In this document: positions 12,156 through 21,879 of the stretch, piece after piece
Layout: every line of letters begins with the position of its first letter
How positions within the stretch are numbered: the first letter of the stretch is position 1
From: Gari tellinella
Taxonomy: Eukaryota > Mollusca > Bivalvia > Cardiida > Psammobiidae
Assembly: GCA_922989275.2 (NCBI GenBank)
Contig: OV277858.1
Span: forward strand, 7,688,001-7,752,000
Direction of reading: 5' to 3'
Length of the DNA: 64,000 nucleotides
Program-made: the position numbers and the translations under genes
The notes under the pieces: generated by a model
Told to the model about the DNA's origin: nothing
What the model saw: only the letters and a program-made list of their open reading frames with translations
The model's database searches: none

Positions 12156-12414
12156 AACAATAATCTGCCTTTCAAATGTTCATTGTGTATCAAAGTATGG
12201 TTAAGTAAGCTTTGACTGTAATGTTAATCTGAAAAAGTTGTGTTCTTTAATATTTGTTCTTGAAATAATTTTTATAAATTGTTTTACTTACTTGCACCAA
12301 ATATATAAATGAAACAGTTGATTCCAAACCAAGACACTATTCAAACAATGTTTACCCAGATGAACTGCCGCAGCAATAGTAATTACAGGTAGTAAAAGAA
12401 GTGGTATACAATTA

Positions 12415-12770
12415 CAGTGCTCCCTCTCTACAACGGCCCTCCCAACAACGATTCCCTCCTTACAACGACCATTGCAGCTGTTCCCCAAACAGGACATTTA
12501 TGTCCAACCTATTCACGACTGCAATGTTGTCTTTAAATTTGTCGTCTGCTGTTTTTTCTCAAAGATATATAATAGACATTTTGACAGAAAACCATCAATA
12601 ACGAGTGACAAACAGCTTGAATCCAGATCAGACGCCGCGTCACGTGGCGTCTGCTCTGGATTCAAGCTGTTTGCAAATGTAAGCCGATTTCCCTCTCTAT
12701 AACGACTCCCTCCGAACAACGCACATATTATTTGTCTCCCTTTGGATGTCGTTGTAGAGAGGGAACGCTG
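12415..12770. mobile_element. Nested TA-flanked MITE (pogo/Tc1-mariner-like ends)
   Basis: Termini are CAGTGCTCCCTCTCTACAAC on the left and the complement of CAGCGTTCCCTCTCTACAAC on the right. TA lies on both sides (12413-12414, 12771-12772). TA target sites and CAGTG-type ends fit pogo/Tigger or Tc1-mariner non-autonomous elements. It contains no transposase. A GC-rich palindrome at about 12618-12668 (CAGATCAGACGCC / GGCGTCTGCTCTGG) resembles the core of the other MITE family in this window. Confidence 0.88.
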
Positions 12771-13082
12771 TAGTACAAAGCAAGCTCAATTTGCAAATAA
12801 AAATAGGACTTTAATATTAACTGTTTTATCAAATTGCTGCTTTATTTTTTGTTTGGCTTCATATGGGTGCATTGTTTGCAAACGTATGTAGATACATACA
12901 TGTAATATACAAATGCAAACATGAGTATCACATATATTCAGCTTTTCAGAGTACATATACCTGTATAATATGAAGTTTATGTTAAAACGATTATATAATC
13001 GATCATCAATCGATTATGGCAACCAATAATCGTTTATAATCGATTATGGTTTTCGGACCGATTATACAACACTAGTCTTCTT

Positions 13083-14640
13083 ACATCCGATTTCGGCATT
13101 ATCTGCAACAAAAGTCTGTGCGTGCATGCACGTCCAGGGCATTGATTTTATGCGTCATTTTTCTAAATTATACGTGAATCACGTACATCTGTGCGTGAAT
13201 GGGAACTCTGTTATTTAGTGAACACATTCGCCTTATTCAAACATAAACGTCAGAAGTCGCAGATTAACTCCATTTCTTTGAATTTATAGCTATTTTGGTC
13301 AGATTTGAAGGCACATTTAGGCTTCCAAATATAATATTATCCCGAATCCGTGCTTGTCCGCGGACAATCAAAATGCAAAAATCAATTTGTGCGGGCAAAA
13401 AAATGTACGAGACGGACGTGGGATTTCCGCACCCCTGTCGATATATTGATCGATGAACAGATATTGGCGATACATCAATAACGTTCCTATCAATGACAGC
13501 TCTAGTTATTTTCAGTTAGAAAACTAATTTTTCTTCACATTCCTTCAATGTATTTGCCTTTTTGCATTTAAAATGATAATCTTTATAATATTTTTCGCTG
13601 GGGGCTCCGGTGAAACGAATGAATGGGATACTCTCATTGCTGTTATGAAAACAAGTTTGGCGGCGAATATTTGTTGAAGTTTCTTTGGTTTTTCCCATTG
13701 AATATCCATAAGATATGGTAGAAATGCGAGAGTATTAATATTAGCATCAATAAAATGTATCTGCAGTCAAAATAGTGTGTTGTTGTTGCCCTAGCCAACC
13801 CTCACTAGGGTGACCGTACCACTTATTTCAAAGATTAGAGGCACGGTCACATACCCCTTGTCACTACCTATTCTAAATCATGAATAATAAGCCTAATGAA
13901 TTACAAAGATGATTATCATTATGTGAGTGTTAGCTCTATTTTTTCAGTCTCCAATATTTCAAAGAAATGTAGATCAACATTCTATATTTCAACAGGTACA
14001 ATATATGTTTTGTTGATTTTTACATAAAGCGGAAGAGCCTCCTACATAGGGGCCTATCTCACAGATATTCTCAAGACTTCAAGTGGAACTGCTCCGTCCC
14101 CCCACCCACCAGTAGTTATAAACAGTTTGACGCCCGGACAGTCCGACACGTCGATAAGTGTGCACGTCAACGGACAACATTGCAAACCAACCAAAGATAG
14201 ATTGAAGAAAAAATAAATTAAATCAAATAACTAGACATATGCTACATAGTGTGTGATAAAGCGTCAAAAACTTACCATTCGTTTCCCGTATATTGCCATT
14301 TTTGGCGGTCGTTGAAGCGGAACTGCTAATTGTTGTTGTTGTAGTTGTATATTCCTCCGTTGACTTGTCGGAGCACCGTTCAATTTTATTTGAACGTGTA
14401 ATTGGCGAGTTTTGTTGTCTTGTAGGCACACTTTGTCTTGATTTCACTTTGGTTCACTTGACTCTATTTATCGGTGATATTCTATCACACCATATATGAC
14501 TATTTAACCGCACTTGCCACTTCTTAAAGTAAATATTGCATAAAGCACTTCCTTTGTTGTATAGCTATTCTAATTATTATTATAGTGAGCATTAAGGTTG
14601 AGAATCAGCAGCCTAAATTTTGCTGACATTTTGAGATTCT
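13083..14640. other. No gene or element recognised
   Basis: Contains only short unsupported open frames and a GTTGTTGTTGTAGTTGTA stretch near 14330. A run of C lies near 14098. No repeat shared with the rest of the window was recognised. Confidence 0.4.
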
Positions 14641-14649
14641 GTTATGATA

Positions 14650-16109
14650 CAGAGAAGATCTAGATTATGTGTTATCCATAATGGTGACAGATACCCCCAC
14701 TATTAGCACCAGAATCCAGTCTTCTACCCGTTCCTTCACCTGCTATTAAAAGCAACCTTCCCTATCCAATTGTTTGGAGAGAGGCACAACCTGAAGAGTG
14801 GAGACCGCGAGGCAGGGGTATTTTGTTACTTCCGCCTCACAGCCTCCCCCCTGCAGGCCCGTACCTCATCTCAGGAGTCACAACGGAAAAGCTCGTTCCA
14901 TTGTGGCTCTTCTGGGGAATGGGTCGAGATGCTATAATGCTTAATGGTGCAGAAACGGGAGAAAGTACATGACCTCCTCCATGGAGGTCATATTGGAATC
15001 TGATGGGAAACAACATGTGTTTCATCGTATCAGGGGTGAAATTTTGTTGAATTATGTAGGTATAACACCTCTGAAGATCTCAGAAAAAGGGGCGCCTAAA
15101 TTGTTTTGAAACACAGGATTAACTAAAAGGATGATTTTGACCAACTTATCCATAATTTGGTCATAGATGTAACTATCTGCTGAGTAGATAAGCTGTTACC
15201 GTGAACTGACATGGTGTTTCCTAGATGCCTTCCAATACTTTGTTTTAGAGGGCATGGCTGGTGTGTATGTATATATAAATGAGATCATAGGTATGTATGA
15301 GCTAGATCGGCAATGAGAATTACAAGACTAGACTAAACTAAACTACTCTAGATACATTCATTATTCTACTATAATTAAATGACTCTGTTCATTAATCCGT
15401 ACCCTCACAAGCCCCCCTGTAGCCGTCCAATTCCACGTATTTATTTTCATGCAACATGGCTACAATCAGGATGAATGTGGAGGAGAAGGCACCTTTGGAG
15501 TTTTCACCTTCACATTCTTCCCTCTTAAGGCCAGTGTACATGCTGAAGAACCATCCTTGGTAGTCCAAGGGTGGCTCTTGAGATGTGGAGGGGACCCCGC
15601 AGAAGGCATTGCTGTGGGGGGAAGGGTTAGCAATTGTCTCAGCTATGGAGACGTTCTAGGGGTCATGAAGTTTTAAGGACACTGTTATATGCAAGTGTCG
15701 TATGGTTTAAATCATGTATAATGGTTTCATATATACCTGGATACATGACAAGATTCGAATACACAAAACCTATCCCACACCCTTCAAGCTTATAATATAT
15801 ATTCTTCTCTTCATTTCTTTTTAGAAAAATAGCTTGAGCAGGGTGAATGTGCTGCTGAAATCGCCATTTGGGTTTTCGGCGTCACATTCTACCTCCATCA
15901 AGCCCTTATTAGAGACCATCGCTGGTTAACACTACCAGCAAAAGACTCTACAGATTCAAAAGGATGCTGCTTGGAGTTTGTGGGGGAGGGATGGAAATTA
16001 TATACATTATCTTATTTACAGTTATATATGCTTATACAGGTTTCTCGGTTATAGGGGTTGGGGATATATAGTACATAGCATTATATTTGGCAATGGATCT
16101 AAGTGGTTT
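14650..16109 (-). other. Probable long 3' flank of the non-LTR element
   Basis: On the minus strand this follows the ORF2 stop codon directly. It has no good coding frame. Two segments of about 80 bp (15455-15545 and 15835-15925) are diverged copies of each other; both share CATTC-CCTG and GAATGTGA-G-GAAAAC-style blocks. They could be duplicated 3'-UTR modules or an unrelated repeat. The true 3' end of the retrotransposon and its target duplication were not found. Confidence 0.35.
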
Positions 16110-19100
16110 CTAATCAGGTTGTGCAAGTTTCCTATTTCTTGTATGGTGAAGTTTTGAGATCAATTCTCTGGAGAGAAGCTCAGTTGTTTCCCTATCACTA
16201 TTGGAGGGTGGAGTGTCTTTACAGACGACAGGGTGTGTGCAATCCAGTATAAGATGTGTGAGTAGGTCTGGCCTGTTTGAAACGGCCACCTGTTGGAGGA
16301 TGCCCGACTGAAGCCTAGAGCTCAACCTCTCCAAGAAGGGGTTCCTGATGTGTTTTGTTGATTCGCAACTGGAGAGAAAGTGTTCCCTGGTTTCAGGTGC
16401 TTTCTTGCATAGTCTGCATAATGGGTCCACTGCATACTGATTAAAAACTGCTCGGTTGGATTGTAAGGTGTAAGAGCCTGTTATGAGGCGAGCCTTTATC
16501 TCCGCTCTTTTTGCATCTTCTACACTGGCCCTAACCGTGGAATACATATGATGTGGCTTGCCAACTTTCACCGCTTGTGGGTTTAGGTATTTCAACGATG
16601 GCATCTCCGATATTGTTTCTTTCCAGCTTGACTCAATTCTCGTGTCAACTGCCTCAGTCAACATCGTCTTCCAGTTCCCTGCTTCCGGTGGGTTTTTTAT
16701 AAGTGAATATGCACTTGGGAGGTTGTACTGTAAAAGAAGGCACCTGACTCTGGAGAAAAAGCTTCCGTTTTGTATTGTTTTTACCGCTAGTTGTCTCTCT
16801 GCAATCTTATACAGGACTGAGTTTTTTGAGATGATGATTTTGTAAAATAGGTTCATTGTAGACTTGTGGATATGTGCCGATACTGGCAATATGCCCATTA
16901 AGGCTTCAGCTGCTACATTGGATGCTCGGTTAGGCAGATGTTGTATCTGTTTTAGGGATTTTCGCTGGAAATTATCAAGTTTCCTGAGATCGGTTGCTGT
17001 GAATGGTATTGTTTCGATTCCGAAGATGAATCTTGGTATGACATAAATGTTCCAAATATGTGCTTTACTGGCTTGGTTCAGTCCATTTCTGCCATGTAAT
17101 CCTGCTCCAAGAAGGGAGTACGCCGTTCTCCTCCCCAGGTTTATTTTGTCCTCAACATCCAATTTGCCTCTGGTGTTGAGTTTTATACCTAGGTGGGTGG
17201 TGGTATCATCCATTGGGATGGTGACTCCCTCGAGTAACAGATGTTTTGGGGTACTGTTTGACTTTTGGTTATGGACTATACACGAGCTTTTTGAAGCATT
17301 GATGTCATATCTATGGTCACGGCTGAATGTTTCTACCGTCTTCAGCATCAGTATTGTTTCCCAGGTGGAGTATGACAGAAGTGCTAGGTCATCTGCACAG
17401 GTGGTGTGCGGAACATTGATGTTTCCTATCTTAGCCCCCTGGTAGATATTTTCTAGTTTAAGTAATAGTGGGTTATTGTATCTCTTGTAGTGTTCAGTGG
17501 ACAGAACTCCTCCTTGTCTTACTCCTTGGTTGATATTGAAGGGTTCGGACTTTTCTCCTTGCCACTTGACTGTAGATTGCATTCCATTGTACATGTCTTT
17601 TAGTAAATTCCAATCTGCCTTGGGTATTCCATCCAATAGCAGGTTTCGTAGGAGAATGTCGTGGTTTACTACATCAAATGCTTTTCTGGTATCCAGGGTG
17701 ATCAATATCAGTTCTTTGTTGGTCGCCTTTGCTTCCACAATGCACTCTGATACAAGTAGGGCTGACATGGTGGAGGAAGTTCCTTTGGTAAATCCCGTTT
17801 GTAGAATAGATTGTGTCAACTGGAGGGTTGAAAGATGTCTCTGATTCAGGATGTGTTCCATTATCTTAAGAAGGACCGGGGTGACGGTGATCCCTCTGTA
17901 GTTGTCTGGGTTCTGTGCATCTCCTTTCTTATAGATTGGAGTGATTGTTCCCATTTTAAGCATTGGTGGGATTTCTTTTTGGGAGAAGATGCAATTGACA
18001 ATTGCGGTAACATAGGTTGTAAGTGGATGGCCGCCGTTCTTGAAGTGCTCAGCAGTGAGACCTCTGTGGTCAGGCGCTTTATTATTGTTGAGTTGAAATA
18101 TGGCCTTGGTTGTTTCTTCCACGGTTGCTGGAGAAATTTCACGTTTGGATGTTTGTAGATAAAGTTCCGTGCATTGTATGTCTGACCTAGTTTTTTCGAG
18201 GAAGTCATCATTATATATATCTTTATGTACTGGTTGTCCCAAAGCTTCGAAATGTGTCGCCCATCCTTGTCTGATCTCTTCTGGGAGGGTGAGCTTACAA
18301 TTATTGACTTGCAGATATCCGGTTTCTGTCTGGTTTTGGCTTCTCTGTGCCTTAATAAGTTTGTAGAAAGTGTCACATTTGTTACTGTGAGCATTCATGA
18401 TGTCGTCCAGTTTCTCTTGTCTGGATTTGGCAGCTGCCTTGCGTTGTGTTTTTCTAAGGTTTCTTTTTGCTTTTGTCATTTTTTCTTTTGGTGCAGACTT
18501 CGGGTCAGACGGGCATCCTTCTTCCTTCCATGACCACCATGCTTGTTTGCTTAGTTTCGAGGCAAGGAGTATTTCTTGACCTTTTGGTTTGTTGATGTAC
18601 TTTTTCCTTCTCTTCTTATCTGGTGTATAGCCAGGTATGCTGTCAGAGGTGCTCTTCTTAAGAATATCCTCCAGTTCTAAGATGGCAGCATTTGGGTTGT
18701 TCTTTATGTCTTGCGTTTTGTTAATCTGTTCATGGATGCTTTCTTTGAAGCGCCTTTTGTCACATTTTTTCCAGTTTGGTCTTGGCATGGACATAGGATG
18801 TGCCTTTTTTGTCTTTTCATTTTCAAGGAATATCTCTGTGTAGACTGTTTCATGATCCGACACGTTGTCAGAGCTTGAGCTGTCAACCGAAACATGGTTA
18901 GAAATGTGAACAGCTGCCTCGTTTTTCAGAATGTAGTCTATTTCTGCAATAGAGTTCCCATTTGCATGAGTGAAGGTGGCTTTTCCTTCTTGTTGGCAAA
19001 ACAGGTTGAATCTGGATACAAACTCGATCAGGATTCTGTCTCGATCGTTTGGCGGACTTCTTGAAAGGGACGCATTGAAGTCCCCGCATATAAAAGTGGC

Positions 19101-19481
19101 TCTAGTTGGTGAATATTTTTCCATCAGTTCGTCCAGTTCCTGAATCGTTGCTTCATAGTCGTCTCTCGACTTATTTCCCCTGCATGGCATGTATACACAA
19201 ATGATGCACACACTGGGGTTTGTGTCTAGTAATAATATAACTGTTCTGTCGCTTCCTTCATTAGTAGGAGTGGTTTTTATATTCCAGTCAGTCCTGTATA
19301 AGATTGCAGATCCTCCGTAGCCCCTTGGTATTTGTAAGGGACTTATGGGGTCATTGCTGTCGACTGCTTTTGCATGATGTGTGAAATTTTTATTAAGTTC
19401 TCCAAGTCTGTTCAGCTGAAACTGGAAAAGCCAGTGTTCTTGTATACAACAGATGTCTCCATTCTGTAAGAGGTTTGACAT
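16110..19481 (-). CDS. LINE ORF2: AP-like endonuclease, reverse transcriptase, CCHC
   Basis: A 1123-codon frame from ATG at 19481. Residues 1-215 are an exonuclease-endonuclease-phosphatase domain: EHW near 15-17, GDFNASL at 133-139, DYIL near 182 and SDH at 208-210. The reverse transcriptase runs from about 465: NNNKAPDHRGLTAEHF, then YKKGD, motif A LDTRKAFD at 596-603, GVRQGG at 653-658, and the catalytic box as CADD at 695-698 in place of the usual YADD. A C-X2-C-X8-H-X4-C knuckle uses C1022, C1025, H1034 and C1039. It would nick target DNA and copy its own RNA there. The open frame continues upstream of this ATG without another ATG and overlaps the end of ORF1 one frame back, adding STTNIKNVVSNEIY, which resembles the usual start of the endonuclease domain. 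The real N-terminus is therefore probably upstream. There are no internal stops. Confidence 0.93.
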   Translation of the reverse strand: MSNLLQNGDICCIQEHWLFQFQLNRLGELNKNFTHHAKAVDSNDPISPLQIPRGYGGSAILYRTDWNIKTTPTNEGSDRTVILLLDTNPSVCIICVYMPCRGNKSRDDYEATIQELDELMEKYSPTRATFICGDFNASLSRSPPNDRDRILIEFVSRFNLFCQQEGKATFTHANGNSIAEIDYILKNEAAVHISNHVSVDSSSSDNVSDHETVYTEIFLENEKTKKAHPMSMPRPNWKKCDKRRFKESIHEQINKTQDIKNNPNAAILELEDILKKSTSDSIPGYTPDKKRRKKYINKPKGQEILLASKLSKQAWWSWKEEGCPSDPKSAPKEKMTKAKRNLRKTQRKAAAKSRQEKLDDIMNAHSNKCDTFYKLIKAQRSQNQTETGYLQVNNCKLTLPEEIRQGWATHFEALGQPVHKDIYNDDFLEKTRSDIQCTELYLQTSKREISPATVEETTKAIFQLNNNKAPDHRGLTAEHFKNGGHPLTTYVTAIVNCIFSQKEIPPMLKMGTITPIYKKGDAQNPDNYRGITVTPVLLKIMEHILNQRHLSTLQLTQSILQTGFTKGTSSTMSALLVSECIVEAKATNKELILITLDTRKAFDVVNHDILLRNLLLDGIPKADWNLLKDMYNGMQSTVKWQGEKSEPFNINQGVRQGGVLSTEHYKRYNNPLLLKLENIYQGAKIGNINVPHTTCADDLALLSYSTWETILMLKTVETFSRDHRYDINASKSSCIVHNQKSNSTPKHLLLEGVTIPMDDTTTHLGIKLNTRGKLDVEDKINLGRRTAYSLLGAGLHGRNGLNQASKAHIWNIYVIPRFIFGIETIPFTATDLRKLDNFQRKSLKQIQHLPNRASNVAAEALMGILPVSAHIHKSTMNLFYKIIISKNSVLYKIAERQLAVKTIQNGSFFSRVRCLLLQYNLPSAYSLIKNPPEAGNWKTMLTEAVDTRIESSWKETISEMPSLKYLNPQAVKVGKPHHMYSTVRASVEDAKRAEIKARLITGSYTLQSNRAVFNQYAVDPLCRLCKKAPETREHFLSSCESTKHIRNPFLERLSSRLQSGILQQVAVSNRPDLLTHLILDCTHPVVCKDTPPSNSDRETTELLSRELISKLHHTRNRKLAQPD

Positions 19482-19528
19482 GTAGATTTCGTTTGAAACT
19501 ACGTTTTTTATGTTGGTAGTTGATAATT

Positions 19529-20573
19529 TTATTCTCTTGTTATGCAGAGTCGTGGCACTTGTATGCTGATCTGTTCTGAGGCTCGGCCTTGTCCTAAAAA
19601 AGGTTGTGTTTTTGGGGCCTCATATGGGATAGACTCCGCTACGTTCGGGTCTTCACTTCTTCTTGGTGGGGCATTCTGTTCGGGTCTATGGTTCGATTTG
19701 TGTTCTTGCTGATCATCTACGTCATCCCTGGTACCTGACGGACCTTGATTTTCTGTCAGATACCCGGCATGGTCACTAGATATGTTATGCTTCGGATGCT
19801 GTGGTAGTTGTAGTGTACCACATGCTGTTTTAGGTTTTCCGGGGTTTCCTGTACTTTTCATGATTGACATGTCTGTATTTTCGGCGCTTGGCGTCTCTTT
19901 GTCTGTTTTTTCAGCAGTTGAGAGGGTGGGATGATCTGGGCTGTTTGATAATCTGGTGTTAGTTATGTCCGAGAGGTTGGATATCTCAATTACTGGTTCA
20001 TTTTGAGATGATGAATTATGATGAATTCTATTGTCCAGGGGTTGACTATTAGACTGTTCATGGACAAGAGCATCTATGTTCACTTGAGCATCCTGTTCAG
20101 CAAATCTCACTTTTCTTGGTGTAGAGTGGTATTCTCCTGGCAATTTATTGTTTGCTCTCATCCTTGGTGGAGGACTGTATAGTTGCCTATTCGGAGAAAA
20201 GTATGGTCTCCTGCTTTGACTAGTTTTGTTCTTTTCCGCACATTTGGGCCTGTTCCAGCGCCCTTGATTGGATTTTTGGCTCATGTGCTGCTGGTTATGA
20301 TGAGGGGGGTGAAGTTTTTGTGAATAGTTAGATTGAGCATATCTGGGTGTTGGATGGCGAGATCTTTCTGCTTCATGGGTGGGGTAATGCATGGGGATAG
20401 GGGTGTTGTTTCCCTGTTGGTAATGCTGACTTGGCTGACATGGTGGGTTGGTGGGTCTGTTACGATTGTTTGTCATAAAGGGGGGGGTGTTTCCATGGCT
20501 GATTGTTGCTTTGGGTATCATGTCTTTTTGGTCCAAAGGGGTGATGTGGCCTAGACGGGTGTGCACTAGTCAT
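19529..20573 (-). CDS. LINE ORF1-like protein, low complexity, probably frameshifted
   Basis: An open frame of 345 codons ends at TAA, 48 bases before the ORF2 ATG. It is rich in P, N, Q, S, H and R, with a basic first half (RRPYFSPNRQLYSPPPR) and an acidic, polar second half. No zinc knuckle, RRM or esterase motif is visible. It looks like a disordered RNA-binding ORF1 by position only. The frame has no ATG at its 5' end: the codon before GTG (20564-20566) is CTA and before that TGA. An ATG at 20571-20573 opens another frame with the same H/P/Q-rich composition as far as a run of eight C (20480-20487). A one-base slip there would join the two, so this copy probably has a frameshifted ORF1 or the run is an assembly error. 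Confidence 0.55.
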
Positions 20574-20639
20574 TGGGTGTTGGTGAGGTAGAATTTGGAA
20601 TACCTTCGGATGTTGATGTGAAATGGATGCGTCTCAGAA

Positions 20640-21124
20640 AAAGTTGTCCGAAACTTAGCGAATATGTCCACTGTCACGGTTTTAAAATATGACAAATTTA
20701 CAGGCTTAAAAACTCGATTTCTTTATTTTCAGCAGAAAAGGGGCAAGCATCGTCACACTAACTCAGACGGACACTAAAACAAAAGTACAACTTTGAAAGT
20801 ATCAATATATAGTCAAATTCTGAAATAAATCAGGTTTTACGTTGGTCGCCTTAAACACTTATTTTAGGGACTTCAAAATATACGCGATCAAGATTTCAAG
20901 TTATTTTTTTGATTTTCTTTATCTTTTCAGACCAGAAAAGTTAATTCCATATGAGTAAGAGGACTGTTTTTAAGGTGTTTGCAAAGTTTCGACGCTCTCG
21001 CACCATTTTTTACCCCTGAAATTTAATGTCAAAATATTAAGGAGACCGCTTTTGGTCTCCCTAAACTGCCGGTCGCCTTAACCCCCATTTTAAAGGATAA
21101 CTGGTCACCTTAATGTCGTCATTA

Positions 21125-21164
<40 letters not shown>

Positions 21165-21215
21165 TTAAAAAAATAAATGATGTATTATAGGCTTTAAAAA
21201 CACAATTTTATTTCT
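20640..21215. other. No gene seen; includes a (TA)n tract
   Basis: Lies upstream of the LINE on its coding strand. A TATATA tract of about 30 bp is at 21130-21162. TTAAGGAGACCGCTTTTGG near 21040 and GGTCGCCTTAA repeated nearby suggest an unclassified repeat. No reading frame is supported. Confidence 0.4.
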
Positions 21216-21217
21216 TC

Positions 21218-21270
21218 AAACAATGCGCGACGCGTTTCACTATAATTCATCAGGCGCTATACTATTGTTT
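21218..21270 (-). ncRNA. Type I hammerhead ribozyme candidate
   Basis: Read on the minus strand: stem I 5' arm AAACAAT, internal loop AGTATA, then GCGC; core CTGATGA; stem II ATTATAGT (ATT pairing with AGT); core GAAA; short stem III ACGCGT; cleavage triplet GTC; then stem I 3' arm GCGC ATTGTTT. Both helices of stem I pair perfectly and every invariant core base is present. The predicted cut is between 21229 and 21228. A two-base-pair stem III whose sequence ACGCGT is self-complementary is known from hammerheads of Penelope-like elements and animal retrozymes, which may work as dimers. No reverse transcriptase lies beside it. Cleavage activity is inferred from the fold. Confidence 0.75.
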
Positions 21271-21392
21271 ATGACGTCATGACGTTGTTGTCATGATATC
21301 GACGTCGTCACTTCCTGTTGACGTACATCTAAGATAAATAACTGTGTTTTATTAAATATATATATTTAAAAGAAAGAAACTCAGAACGAGTA
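21271..21392 (-). repeat. Flank shared with the second hammerhead locus
   Basis: The minus strand of about 21355-21392 reads TTACTCGTTCTGAG then TTTCTTTCTTTTAAATATAT. This matches 47537-47575, which lies just downstream of the other hammerhead fold. Having it upstream of one ribozyme and downstream of the other fits an element with ribozyme-bearing direct terminal repeats. The structure is inferred. Confidence 0.6.
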
Positions 21393-21446
21393 AGATATAT
21401 AGATATATAGATAGATAGATATATAGATATATAGATAGATAGATTC

Positions 21447-21501
<55 letters not shown>

Positions 21502-21524
21502 TATAGATATATAGATAGATAGAC

Positions 21525-21613
<89 letters not shown>

Positions 21614-21614
21614 T

Positions 21615-21705
<91 letters not shown>

Positions 21706-21706
21706 T

Positions 21707-21762
<56 letters not shown>

Positions 21763-21870
21763 ATAGATAGAAAGATAGATAGATAGATAGATAGAAAGAT
21801 AGATAGATAGATAGATATATAGATATATAGATATATATATATATATAGATAGATAGATAGAAATATAGAT
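21393..21870. repeat. GATA/TATC microsatellite, about 480 bp
   Basis: An almost pure (GATA)n tract with scattered ATATAGAT, GACAGATA, AAAGATA and AAATAGATA interruptions. The long open frames across it, made of repeated Leu-Ser-Ile-Tyr, are by-products of the repeat and are not genes. Confidence 0.97.
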
Positions 21871-21879
21871 AGATACGAC

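Larger units (their letters stand above)
11933..13074. mobile_element. Non-autonomous hAT-like DNA transposon
   Basis: The element starts TAGTGTTGTA and ends TACAACACTA, a 10-bp terminal inverted repeat. It is flanked by identical 8-bp GTCTTCTT at 11925-11932 and 13075-13082, the target-duplication size of the hAT superfamily. Subterminal zones are packed with ATCGATTAT/ATAATCGAT motifs (about 11945-12045 and 12985-13065), a common hAT arrangement. No transposase frame is present, so movement would need a source in trans. It carries a hairpin at 12090-12155 and a nested element at 12415-12770. The exact target duplication suggests an undisturbed insertion. Confidence 0.93.
16110..20573 (-). 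mobile_element. Near full-length non-LTR retrotransposon body
   Basis: Two ORFs lie on the minus strand in the standard ORF1-ORF2 order. ORF2 encodes an apurinic-type endonuclease, reverse transcriptase and C-terminal CCHC, and no RNase H was seen. That architecture fits the jockey/CR1/L2-like clades broadly; the exact clade was not assigned. The 5' boundary beyond about 20640 and the 3' boundary below 16110 are undefined. The long intact ORF2 implies fairly recent activity, but ORF1 looks frameshifted. Confidence 0.9.

Noticed and set aside
16558..19089. Plus-strand and alternative-frame ORFs within the LINE
   Set aside because: They are antisense or out-of-frame shadows of ORF2, whose domains are clearly recognisable on the minus strand.
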